From positions 62,001 through 126,000 of the forward strand of contig JAHFSY010000005.1 in NCBI GenBank assembly GCA_023269615.1: a stretch of DNA of 64,000 nucleotides, in the 5' to 3' direction. The notes beneath the pieces were generated by a model. The model did not search any database, had not been told where the DNA came from, and saw only the letters and a program-made list of their open reading frames with translations. Positions 28,350 to 34,817 of the stretch are shown in pieces. The translations under genes and the position numbers were made by a program. This DNA is from Verrucomicrobiota bacterium. GTDB taxonomy: Bacteria > Verrucomicrobiota > Verrucomicrobiia > JABWAM01. Position 1 is the first letter of the stretch. Every line of letters starts with the position of its first letter.

Positions 28350-28588
28350 GGCAGATCGGCCTTGCCGCGGACTTCATCGAGATATTTTTTCGTGCTGTCT
28401 TTCATTTTTATTTTCAGGCAGCCGACCACGGATTGAAGGGCCCGTTTTTCCAGGTGATGCACCTTGCGCGCGGTGAGGCATGGCGCCGTCTCGTCGAATT
28501 CAAGCTGCGTCCCCTTGCTGAGACCCAGCCGATCGCGTATGGCCTTGGGAATCGTCACCTGCCCCTTGCTTGTCAATGTGGCAGTCAT
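28346..28588 (-). CDS. AbrB/MazE-type antitoxin
   Basis: The 80-residue protein begins MTATLTSKGQVTIPKAIRD, the classic swapped-hairpin AbrB DNA-binding domain, then LGLSKGTQLEFDE. The acidic and basic C-terminal half should wrap the PIN toxin encoded next. The two genes overlap as ATGA. The upstream region at 28596-28632 has a strong promoter whose spacer is filled by a perfect palindrome, which fits autorepression by this protein. Confidence 0.88.
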   Translation of the reverse strand: MTATLTSKGQVTIPKAIRDRLGLSKGTQLEFDETAPCLTARKVHHLEKRALQSVVGCLKIKMKDSTKKYLDEVRGKADLP

Positions 28589-28595
28589 GGCTGTT

Positions 28596-28632
28596 AATGT
28601 AAGGAATTAATTCCTTACTGTCAAGTAAGGAA
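28596..28632 (-). promoter_or_regulatory. Antitoxin promoter with overlapping operator palindrome
   Basis: Reading leftward, a consensus -35 TTGACA (28624-28619) is followed by a 17-base spacer and a -10 box TACATT (28601-28596), just before the antitoxin ATG. The spacer is almost entirely the 18-base perfect palindrome TAAGGAATTAATTCCTTA (28600-28617), and a further half-site GTAAGGAA lies at 28625-28632. AbrB-type antitoxins bind such sites, so a repressor here would block RNA polymerase directly. Confidence 0.7.
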
Positions 28633-28661
28633 AATATGTTTCGTATGGTTGATTCTGAAAT

Positions 28662-28804
28662 GTGGGAGCCGATGCCATCGGCGATCTCCGCACGACCCCA
28701 TCATGCCCGCCTGCGTGGCCGTAGCCACTTCCCCGCTACGCCCAAGCGCTTCGCGGTGGCGAGCGGTGTGGCAAAGGCCCGGTCGCCGTTGGCAACGGCT
28801 CCTA
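28662..28804. repeat. Pair of GTAGGAGCCG-type REP units (family C1)
   Basis: A unit GTGGGAGCCGATGCCATCGG starts at 28662. An inverted unit ends at about 28806, reading GTAGGAGCCGTTGCCAACGG on the minus strand. Each has a short GTAG-like head and a GCCGATG/CATCGGC-type hairpin. The same pair, closer together, lies at 43786-43843. The inverted unit provides the stop codon of mnmG. Confidence 0.75.
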
Positions 28805-30844
28805 CATGACGGAATCGGACCCCTGTGGCTTCATGGACAGTTTTTTCATCCAGACGAGCAGGACGCCGATGTCGGCGGGGGTTACTCCGGAAATGCGGGT
28901 GGCCTGGCCGATGGTTTGAGGGCGGATCTTGTGGAGCTTTTCGCGGGTTTCCCGGCGCAGCGCCCGGATTTCCTGGAAATTCATGTGCTCGGGAATCGGT
29001 TGGTTCTCCGTTTTTTTCAGGCGTTCGACGTGTGCCATGTCCCGCGCAATATAGCCTTCGTATTTGATGTCCATTTCGATGGATGCCTTTAAATCATCGG
29101 GAATGTCCGCGAGCCATTCCGGAGCGCGCATGATAAGGTCATCCAGGTTTACTTCGGGACGCCGCAGCCATTGTTGCAATGTCACACCTTTCAATCGCTT
29201 CGTTTTGAGTGTTTCCCTCAGTGAGGCGATGCGTTTCAATTTATCTTGGAACAGACCGTGACGCTCCTTTGAGATCAATCCCCATTCGAATCCGAGCGCC
29301 GTGAGCCGTTCATCCGCATTGTCCTGACGCAACAGCAGACGATATTCGGCGCGGGAGGTGAACATGCGGTACGGTTCCTGGGTGCCTTTTGTCACGAGGT
29401 CATCCACCAGGACGCCGATGTAGGAGTCGGCGCGGGAGAATGTGTAAGGTTTTTTCCCCTGAATGCGCAAAGCCGCATTGATCCCGGCCACGAAACCTTG
29501 AGCAGCGGCCTCCTCGTACCCTGTCGTTCCATTGAGCTGTCCCGCGAAGAAGAGATTTTTGACGCGCTTTGTTTCAAGCCAAGGGAGGAGCTGAGTTGGG
29601 GGCGCGTAATCGTATTCCACGGCGTACCCTGCTCTCATGATTTCGGCATTTTCGAGACCCTTGATCGAGTGGACGAGGTCAATCTGGACGTCATACGGCA
29701 GACTCGTGGAACAACCATTGACGTAAATCTCATCCGTGTTAAGCCCCTCAGGCTCGAGAAAGATTTGATGCGTCTCCTTGTCAGGAAATTTCACATATTT
29801 GTCCTCGATCGAAGGACAGTAACGGGGACCCGTGCTCTGGATCTGGCCCGAGTACATGGGCGAACGATGTAGATTCGCGCGGATGATCTCCTCCGTTCGA
29901 AGCGTGGTTGAAGTCAGATGGCACGGGAGTTGACGAAGGGGGGGAGACCAGGGGGAATTTCGGATTTCGGATTTCGGATTTCGGATTTTCGGAAGACGCT
30001 TGCTCTTCATCTTTGATGTTTGAAGCCCCTTCGGTGGTATCCTGCAATCCGCCATCCGCCATCCGCGATCATTTTGTTCCACGTGGAACACTACACCGTC
30101 GGCTTCAAATTTGGCTTCCAAAACCACGTGATCGGCATAACTTGCTTCGTGGACGTAGCTGAAGGGCGGGGTCGGCTGATCGCCTTCCTGCACGGTCAAT
30201 TCTTTCCAGTTGATGCTATGACGATTGAGACGGGGTGGGGTGCCGGTTTTAAGGCGTTCCAACTCAAACCCCAACCGGTTGAGGCTATCACTCAGACCAT
30301 ACGCGGCCGGTTCGCCGCCGCGCCCCCCCCTTTGCTGGCTTTCACCTACGTGCATCAGGGCCTTGAGAAAAGTGCCGGTTGTGATGATGACGCATGTGCC
30401 GAGAAATTGGACGCCCATGCTGGTTTCGATGCCCTTGATCTGGTCACCCTCGACGATCAAGGCCGAAGCTTGGGCTTGGCGAACATCCAGGCTCGATTGG
30501 CGCTCGCAAACGGCTTTCATGGCATATTGATATGCTTTTTTGTCACATTGAGCGCGAGGTGCCCAGACGGCCGGACCTTTCTTGCGATTCAGCATGCGAA
30601 ACTGGATTCCGGTCGCGTCGGTGGTGAGCCCCATCTGTCCGCCCAGCGCGTCAATCTCCCGCACGATGTGGCCTTTGGCCAGGCCGCCGATGGCCGGGTT
30701 GCAGCTCATCTTGCCGATGGTGTCGAGGTCCATGGTGGTGAGTAGCGTGCATGCGCCCATGCGCGAGGCTGCCAGGGCGGCTTCCACGCCGGCATGGCCG
30801 GCGCCGACCACAATCACGTCATAGGTTTTTGGATGGGTGAACAT
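28802..30844 (-). CDS. mnmG: tRNA uridine-5-carboxymethylaminomethyl modification enzyme MnmG, with an internal insertion
   Basis: The 680-residue protein is the FAD-dependent partner of MnmE. It shows VVGAGHAGVEAA near the start, CNPAIGGLAKGH, GGEPAAYGLSDSL, LKTGTPPRL, and later HRSPMYSGQI, RYCPSIEDK and QLNGTTGYEEAAAQG. It is about 50 residues longer than usual. The extra part lies between PPFSY and QLPCHLTSTT and includes KIRNPKSEIRN, which is the translation of an intergenic repeat. The insertion keeps the frame. Starts at 30844, 30865 and 30901 are possible; 30844 gives the best match to the family. The stop TAG belongs to a REP element. The enzyme acts in the cytoplasm on wobble uridines. 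Confidence 0.95.
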   Translation of the reverse strand: MFTHPKTYDVIVVGAGHAGVEAALAASRMGACTLLTTMDLDTIGKMSCNPAIGGLAKGHIVREIDALGGQMGLTTDATGIQFRMLNRKKGPAVWAPRAQCDKKAYQYAMKAVCERQSSLDVRQAQASALIVEGDQIKGIETSMGVQFLGTCVIITTGTFLKALMHVGESQQRGGRGGEPAAYGLSDSLNRLGFELERLKTGTPPRLNRHSINWKELTVQEGDQPTPPFSYVHEASYADHVVLEAKFEADGVVFHVEQNDRGWRMADCRIPPKGLQTSKMKSKRLPKIRNPKSEIRNSPWSPPLRQLPCHLTSTTLRTEEIIRANLHRSPMYSGQIQSTGPRYCPSIEDKYVKFPDKETHQIFLEPEGLNTDEIYVNGCSTSLPYDVQIDLVHSIKGLENAEIMRAGYAVEYDYAPPTQLLPWLETKRVKNLFFAGQLNGTTGYEEAAAQGFVAGINAALRIQGKKPYTFSRADSYIGVLVDDLVTKGTQEPYRMFTSRAEYRLLLRQDNADERLTALGFEWGLISKERHGLFQDKLKRIASLRETLKTKRLKGVTLQQWLRRPEVNLDDLIMRAPEWLADIPDDLKASIEMDIKYEGYIARDMAHVERLKKTENQPIPEHMNFQEIRALRRETREKLHKIRPQTIGQATRISGVTPADIGVLLVWMKKLSMKPQGSDSVM
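29930..30084 (-). other. In-frame repeat-derived insertion inside mnmG
   Basis: This segment is foreign to the MnmG family. It contains tandem ATTTCGG units (about 29963-29996) and GGATGGCGG-type units (about 30050-30070), the same kinds of short repeats found between genes at 40402-40430 and 49808-49836. Its length is a multiple of three, so the reading frame survives. The ends are approximate. Confidence 0.7.
30075..30090. other. parS-like palindrome
   Basis: TGTTCCACGTGGAACA is a perfect 16-base palindrome that matches the widely conserved ParB-binding site parS. It lies inside mnmG, at the edge of the inserted segment. parS sites usually cluster near the replication origin, and mnmG is often origin-proximal. 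No parA or parB gene is in the window and only one such site was found. Confidence 0.7.
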
Positions 30845-30979
30845 TGGGGAGGAGGAGCCTGCCATGAAGGGGCGGAGAATGCAGGGGAAAATATTTATCA
30901 TTTATCATGGAACATGGGGCATTTATCATTTCGCATGGATCATTTGGCATTTATATATTTGTTTATATATACTTCCGAG

Positions 30980-31077
30980 GTAGGGCGTGCTCGCCGAGCG
31001 CGCCGAAGCGGTGAATCATGAAAAGTGAATTGTGATTTTGATGGAGAACGACGGCGCGCTCGGCGAGCACGCCCTAC
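30980..31077. repeat. REPIN-like element A2
   Basis: This 98-base element is the counterpart of A1 at 13441. GTAG plus the GGCGTGCTCG-based palindrome lies at 30980-31004, a 48-base spacer follows, and the inverted unit ends with CTAC at 31077. It lies between mnmG and the export-like gene, next to an AT-rich block (30950-30971). Confidence 0.85.
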
Positions 31078-31104
31078 CGCCGGCGGGGAAGGACGGCTAT
31101 GAAG

Positions 31105-31803
31105 CTATTCGAATATTCCTGAAAGCGGGGTGCTTTCTGGGACGAGGAAAATGTAATCTCCGCTTTCCAGGATTTGCTTTCCATCCGGCGCGCCATCCTT
31201 GCCGCTGCAGTCGAACGTGGATCGCTTGAGATCGCGCTTGAGGATGTTGATGTGCCTTGGGTTTACATCCTTCGGAAGGCCGCCCTCCAGCTCGATCGCC
31301 TGCCAGAGCGTGATGGGTTCCTTGAAGATCCTCGGGTAAAGGGTTGCCGGGGGGCCGGACGCTGGCATTTCCGATTGAGTCACGACATGGGTTGCGGCGG
31401 CGGCCTTTTTCGGATCGTACTTTACGATCTTATAAGGGGAGGAGTGGATGGATGCCTCGATTTTCACTTCCTCGTACCCGATGATGCCGCGGTACATGTT
31501 CGCGAGATTGGTGCGCAGTCCGAGGAGCGTCAGGCCATCGGCCTTCACATACGAGCCGTCGGGCGTGGCCACATCGCCGATCTTTTGCACTGCTTCCAGG
31601 GAACCGATGGCGCGGTCGGGCTGTCGCAGCGTAATCTTGATCATGTCGCCCACATGGATCACGCGATCCGGTTCTGAGAGACGCGAGACGGTGTTGGTTT
31701 GCGCAAAGGCCACGATGGCCGATGCGAACAAAAGCACGAAAAAACGCGGAACGCGGAACGCGGAACGCGGAATTAAAGAAAGTAAACTGGACAGGACTCC
31801 CAT
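31105..31803 (-). CDS. Exported polysaccharide-export-like (SLBB-type) protein
   Basis: The 232-residue product from the ATG at 31803 has a signal segment (FFVLLFASAIVAFAQ) and then SEPDRVIHVGDMIKITLRQP. This resembles the start of Poly_export domains, in which LxPGDxLxI introduces a beta-grasp fold. The rest contains GDVATPDGSYVKADGLTLLGL, like an SLBB segment, and ILKRDLKRSTFDCSGKDG near the end. Such proteins form outer-membrane conduits for polysaccharides, but this one is short and lacks the usual lipobox, so the assignment is tentative. Codons just before the signal peptide (SAFRVPRF) are encoded by a GCGGAAC repeat. Confidence 0.6.
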   Translation of the reverse strand: MGVLSSLLSLIPRSAFRVPRFFVLLFASAIVAFAQTNTVSRLSEPDRVIHVGDMIKITLRQPDRAIGSLEAVQKIGDVATPDGSYVKADGLTLLGLRTNLANMYRGIIGYEEVKIEASIHSSPYKIVKYDPKKAAAATHVVTQSEMPASGPPATLYPRIFKEPITLWQAIELEGGLPKDVNPRHINILKRDLKRSTFDCSGKDGAPDGKQILESGDYIFLVPESTPLSGIFE

Positions 31804-31850
31804 AAGTATTCTCTCCCACCCCGCGTTCCGCGTTCCGCGTTCCGCGCTTC
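31744..31850. repeat. Inverted arrays of a 7-base GCGGAAC unit
   Basis: Three to four GCGGAAC units at about 31744-31770 face three to four inverted GTTCCGC units at about 31815-31846. The array overlaps the signal-peptide start region of the export-like gene, so it is partly coding. Confidence 0.75.
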
Positions 31851-31872
31851 CTAGTGTCTTGCAATTCATGAT

Positions 31873-32196
31873 GTGAGCCAGTATTCCTATCACCTCGTGA
31901 ATCTCCAACTCAAAAGTCTGCTGGTTGCTTCTGCTTCTGCGCTTCTGCTGGCGGGTTGTGGCGGGGGCGCGCACGGCGCCGCACACGCCCACGAAGGCGA
32001 GCTGGTCTTCAAGGGAACGGTGGCGAAGGTCCATTTCATGGTGACGCGGGACAAGACCATCATCGTGGATGCCGATGGGAAGGAAACGGAATTGGAGGGG
32101 ATGACAGGAATTCCCTGCGCCGAGGTGGAAATTTATCGCATGCACGGCCACGAGTACGAAGTCTTCCAGGGATCCGAACCGCTCAAGGTCGAGTAA
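31873..32196 (+). CDS. Small lipoprotein of unknown function
   Basis: The 107-residue product has a signal peptide with lipobox LLLAGC, followed by Gly/Ala/His-rich sequence (GGGAHGAAHAHEGE), so it is likely fixed to a membrane by a lipid. The mature part reads FKGTVAKVHFMVTRDKTIIVDADGKE and is probably a small beta-sheet domain. The start is GTG at 31873 or one of two ATG codons just before it (31868, 31871). It is followed 14 bases later by a ferredoxin gene. No family recognised. Confidence 0.7.
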   Translation: MSQYSYHLVNLQLKSLLVASASALLLAGCGGGAHGAAHAHEGELVFKGTVAKVHFMVTRDKTIIVDADGKETELEGMTGIPCAEVEIYRMHGHEYEVFQGSEPLKVE

Positions 32197-32210
32197 GCGT
32201 TTCCGCTGCC

Positions 32211-32567
32211 ATGCCCACGGTCCAGGACATCGCGCGGGATTTGGGCGTGGGAAAGGCCCGTCATCACATCTTCCTGTGTCGTGGCCCCGAATGTTGTTCG
32301 CATGCTCGCGCGGAACATGTCTGGAAATTCCTGAAGAAGCGGCTCAAGGAATTAGGTTTTGCCGGCCCGGAAAAATTTGTCTGCCGCAACAAGGTGGATT
32401 GCCTGCGTGTCTGCCAGAACGGCCCCATCGCCCTCGTTTATCCGGAAGGCGCCTGGTACCACGAGGTGGATGAGACAAAGATGGAGCGCATCATCCAGAG
32501 CCATTGCGTCCATGGAAAGTCCCACCACGAAGCCTTCGCCGTCCATCCGCTGCCAACAAAGCCGTAG
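32211..32567 (+). CDS. Thioredoxin-like 2Fe-2S ferredoxin
   Basis: The 118-residue protein contains FLCRGPECCSH near residue 22 and FVCRNKVDCLRVCQNGP further on. The paired cysteines separated by about 40 residues match the thioredoxin-fold 2Fe-2S ferredoxins, which carry one cluster in the cytoplasm. NGPIALVYPEGAWYHEV completes the fold. It starts at the ATG at 32211. Its redox partner is unknown. It lies between a lipoprotein gene and sixA in a rightward series that ends with the hpnK-like gene. Confidence 0.85.
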   Translation: MPTVQDIARDLGVGKARHHIFLCRGPECCSHARAEHVWKFLKKRLKELGFAGPEKFVCRNKVDCLRVCQNGPIALVYPEGAWYHEVDETKMERIIQSHCVHGKSHHEAFAVHPLPTKP

Positions 32568-32617
32568 CCGAATTCGCAAGAATCTGGCCCCGCAAGCGAA
32601 TCTCTCTCGAGCCAAAA

Positions 32618-33091
32618 ATGAAACTCTATTTTTTGAGACACGCCGATGCACTGGATGGGCACGACGACGACGCCCGTCCGCTCTCAGCGCGGGGACAACG
32701 CGAAGCCAATGCAATCGGTGAATTCCTGAAGCGCGCCCGCATCGCGCCCGACGCCGCGTACGCGAGTCCAACGCTACGTACGCGACAGACGGTGGAAATT
32801 GCGCTGAAAGTCTGCAGCGAGATCCGTGGCAAGCCGGACGAGGCTCTGCGCAATGAGACGCCACAGGACGCCTTCGAACTCTGGCTCGCGCAGCTTCCTG
32901 CGGCCCGCCATCTCCTGCTCGTGGGCCACGCTCCCACGCTGGCCGAGCGGGTCGGGGTTTTGCTTGGGTTCAAAAACCTGAACGCCCTCGCTCTTCCCAA
33001 GGCGGGATTGGTTTGCGTGGAAACCGCCGACCGCCGGCGCGCGAGCCTTTTGTTTTATGTAACACCCGCGCTCCTGGGAATTTCATCGTGA
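32618..33091 (+). CDS. sixA: Phosphohistidine phosphatase SixA
   Basis: The 157-residue protein begins MKLYFLRHADA, with the catalytic RH pair (Arg7, His8) of the histidine phosphatase superfamily. It then has PLSARGQREA, SPTLRTRQT and VGHAPTL with the second histidine. This is the short SixA form, which removes phosphate from phosphohistidine in signalling proteins in the cytoplasm. It starts at 32618; the longer frame from 32504 overlaps the ferredoxin gene. There is a 50-base gap to that gene, so they may share a transcript. Confidence 0.88.
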   Translation: MKLYFLRHADALDGHDDDARPLSARGQREANAIGEFLKRARIAPDAAYASPTLRTRQTVEIALKVCSEIRGKPDEALRNETPQDAFELWLAQLPAARHLLLVGHAPTLAERVGVLLGFKNLNALALPKAGLVCVETADRRRASLLFYVTPALLGISS

Positions 33092-33135
33092 ACGTCACCC
33101 GGTCATCTGTGGAAAAATGGTTTGGTGCGCGGTAC

Positions 33136-33230
33136 GGACACGACGGCCCGCGCTACGCCGTAGGCTTCGGCGAGGCGAGAGCATGTCCCTCCGCTCCAGA
33201 AAAAGCGGAGGGACACGCTCCGTCGTGTCC
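33136..33230. repeat. GGAG-type REP pair (family B1)
   Basis: A hairpin unit GGAG plus GGACACG-CTCCGT-CGTGTCC lies at 33207-33230. An inverted, longer and less regular unit from 33136 to 33192 begins GGACACG and ends with GTCCCTCC. Related elements lie at 37258 and 53576. It occupies the gap before the hpnK-like gene. Confidence 0.75.
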
Positions 33231-33245
33231 TCTGGGAGTGAAACG

Positions 33246-34049
33246 ATGACACGCATCCTGTTCAACTGCGACGATTTCGGGAAGACGGCGGAGGTGAATG
33301 CGGCCGTGCTGCAGGCTCATCGCGAGGGCGTTCTTCGCAGTGCGAGCCTGATGGTGACCGGCGGTGCGCTGGACGCCGCCGTGGACATTGCGAAGGCGAA
33401 TCCATCACTGAAGGTCGGGCTTCATCTGGCGCTGAGCGACGCAACACCCGTCCTGCCGCGCGAGCAGATTCCGGACCTGACGGATTCGGATGGAAGATTT
33501 TTCTCCGACCCGGCGGTGATGGGCATGAGGATGGCGTTTTGCTGGAGAACGCGTGCGCAGGCGGCGATGGAGATCGTGGCGCAGTTCGAGCGCTTCATCA
33601 CGACGGGCCTCAAGCCCGCGCATGTGGACGGCCATCATCATCTGCACATGCATCCGTTTGTCTTTCGTGAATGCGTCCAGTGGTCGGAGCGGCTGGGCTT
33701 CGCCCGCATTCGCGTGGTTCGTGAGGCGGCCGGGCTGCTGCCACCGAGGCGCGACGGGAGTTTGTTTGCCGCAAAATTTGTCCGGCACCTGACCTTCTTG
33801 GCGCTTGCCGCCGGGTGCGAGCGCTTCCTTGTGAGCTCCCGTCTCGAAAAACTGGATGGTGTGCTGGGGCTTTGGGAAACGGGTAGGATGAGCGAGGAAT
33901 ATCTGCTGGAGGCGATCCCGCAACTCCCCCCGGGCGACTGGGAGATTTACAACCACGTGGGCGCGGAGGGGGCGGGGGAGGAGTTGAAGGCGATGCTCAG
34001 CCCGTCGCTCAAACGGCTGCTCGAAGAGCGAAAAATTGCCTGCCTGTAA
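33246..34049 (+). CDS. hpnK: ChbG/HpnK-family deacetylase (hopanoid-associated HpnK type)
   Basis: The 267-residue protein starts MTRILFNCDDFG, the metal-binding aspartates of the YdjC/ChbG fold. EVNAAVLQAHREGVLRSASL, VGLHLALS and PVLPREQIPDLTDSDGRFF follow. These last phrases are close to HpnK of hopanoid gene clusters, more than to chitooligosaccharide deacetylases. HVDGHHHLHMHP contributes further metal ligands. HpnK is expected to deacetylate a hopanoid side-chain sugar, but no other hopanoid genes are in the window. The ATG at 33246 was chosen because the upstream frame is made of a REP element. Confidence 0.8.
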   Translation: MTRILFNCDDFGKTAEVNAAVLQAHREGVLRSASLMVTGGALDAAVDIAKANPSLKVGLHLALSDATPVLPREQIPDLTDSDGRFFSDPAVMGMRMAFCWRTRAQAAMEIVAQFERFITTGLKPAHVDGHHHLHMHPFVFRECVQWSERLGFARIRVVREAAGLLPPRRDGSLFAAKFVRHLTFLALAAGCERFLVSSRLEKLDGVLGLWETGRMSEEYLLEAIPQLPPGDWEIYNHVGAEGAGEELKAMLSPSLKRLLEERKIACL

Positions 34050-34052
34050 AAA

Positions 34053-34697
34053 TCATTTCCGGCTGTCCCTGCCTTTGCTTTCATTCAGCACACTTTCGAT
34101 GATCGCGCGGACATGGGGGGGCATTTCATCGAGCGAATGATACGTTTTCTCCTGTCCATCCGCCTCGCGAAACTTGTAAATCTCCTTCACCGTGGTTGAC
34201 ACGGTTTCCGCCTGCATGGACTGGACGCTGCTGCGGAGATCGGGCGGCATCTCTTCCAGCGAATGATACGTTTTCATTTCCCCGGAGGAGTCTCTGATTT
34301 TGATCACGCGCCTTGTGCTTTTCACATCAGCCCGCGCGATCGATTCCTCCACCTGTGCGCGCGCCTCGGGCGGAAGGTCATCCATGGTCAGCGCGAGGCT
34401 TTCCCCCGCCTCCATCCTTGCCCGGATTTCCGGGGAGAGTTTGTCGGCAAACATCTTCAAATCCACCGGGCTCGCATTGTCCAGCATCTGCACCTTGTAG
34501 TCTGTCACGGAAGACCTGGATTTCAGCGGCACTCTCAATTTTTGAGAGGCCTCGATCTTGAAGGTGGGTGATATGGAGCCCGAGACGAACCACTGCATGA
34601 TTCGTTCCAGAAAGCCGGGCTTGTGCATGGGCGCGTCGCAACCGAGACATCGGTCGCGCCCCTCTTGGATTGGATCGCCGCATTTCCAGCAATACAT
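34053..34697 (-). CDS. Zinc-ribbon protein with C-terminal repeats
   Basis: The 214-residue protein opens with a zinc ribbon (Cys4, Cys7, Cys17, Cys20). A C-terminal pair of similar repeats reads IKIRDSSGEMKTYHSLEEMPP (about 132-152) and YKFREADGQEKTYHSLDEMPP (about 174-194). A third, weaker copy around residues 103-125 (LTMDDLPPEARAQVEES) shares the MPP/LPP turn and helix. I do not recognise a family. The gene is divergent from the membrane kinase at 34818 and convergent with the hpnK-like gene. The proximity to the kinase suggests it could be a partner or substrate, which is an inference from position. Confidence 0.7.
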   Translation of the reverse strand: MYCWKCGDPIQEGRDRCLGCDAPMHKPGFLERIMQWFVSGSISPTFKIEASQKLRVPLKSRSSVTDYKVQMLDNASPVDLKMFADKLSPEIRARMEAGESLALTMDDLPPEARAQVEESIARADVKSTRRVIKIRDSSGEMKTYHSLEEMPPDLRSSVQSMQAETVSTTVKEIYKFREADGQEKTYHSLDEMPPHVRAIIESVLNESKGRDSRK

Positions 34698-34761
34698 GGT
34701 GGACTCCGATGCAAGGGTGAACCCGTCTCATGCTTTCGGCAAGTTTATTTGCCGGCAGGCA

Positions 34762-34796
34762 GGGGACGCTTGAGGCTTGAAAGCCTCATGTCCTAC
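34762..34796 (-). repeat. Single REP-like hairpin with GTAG head (family D)
   Basis: On the minus strand GTAGGACAT precedes the hairpin GAGGCTT-TC-AAGCCTC, followed by AAGCGTCCCC. It has the GTAG head and short palindrome of the other REP units but a different sequence. It occupies the divergent promoter gap between the zinc-ribbon gene and the kinase gene. Confidence 0.6.
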
Positions 34797-34817
34797 GGTT
34801 TATAGCATAACTCTCTC

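Noticed and set aside
13378-31100. Replication origin near mnmE and mnmG
   Set aside because: No cluster of TTATCCACA-type boxes and no dnaA, dnaN, parA or parB genes were seen; only a single parS-like site supports it.
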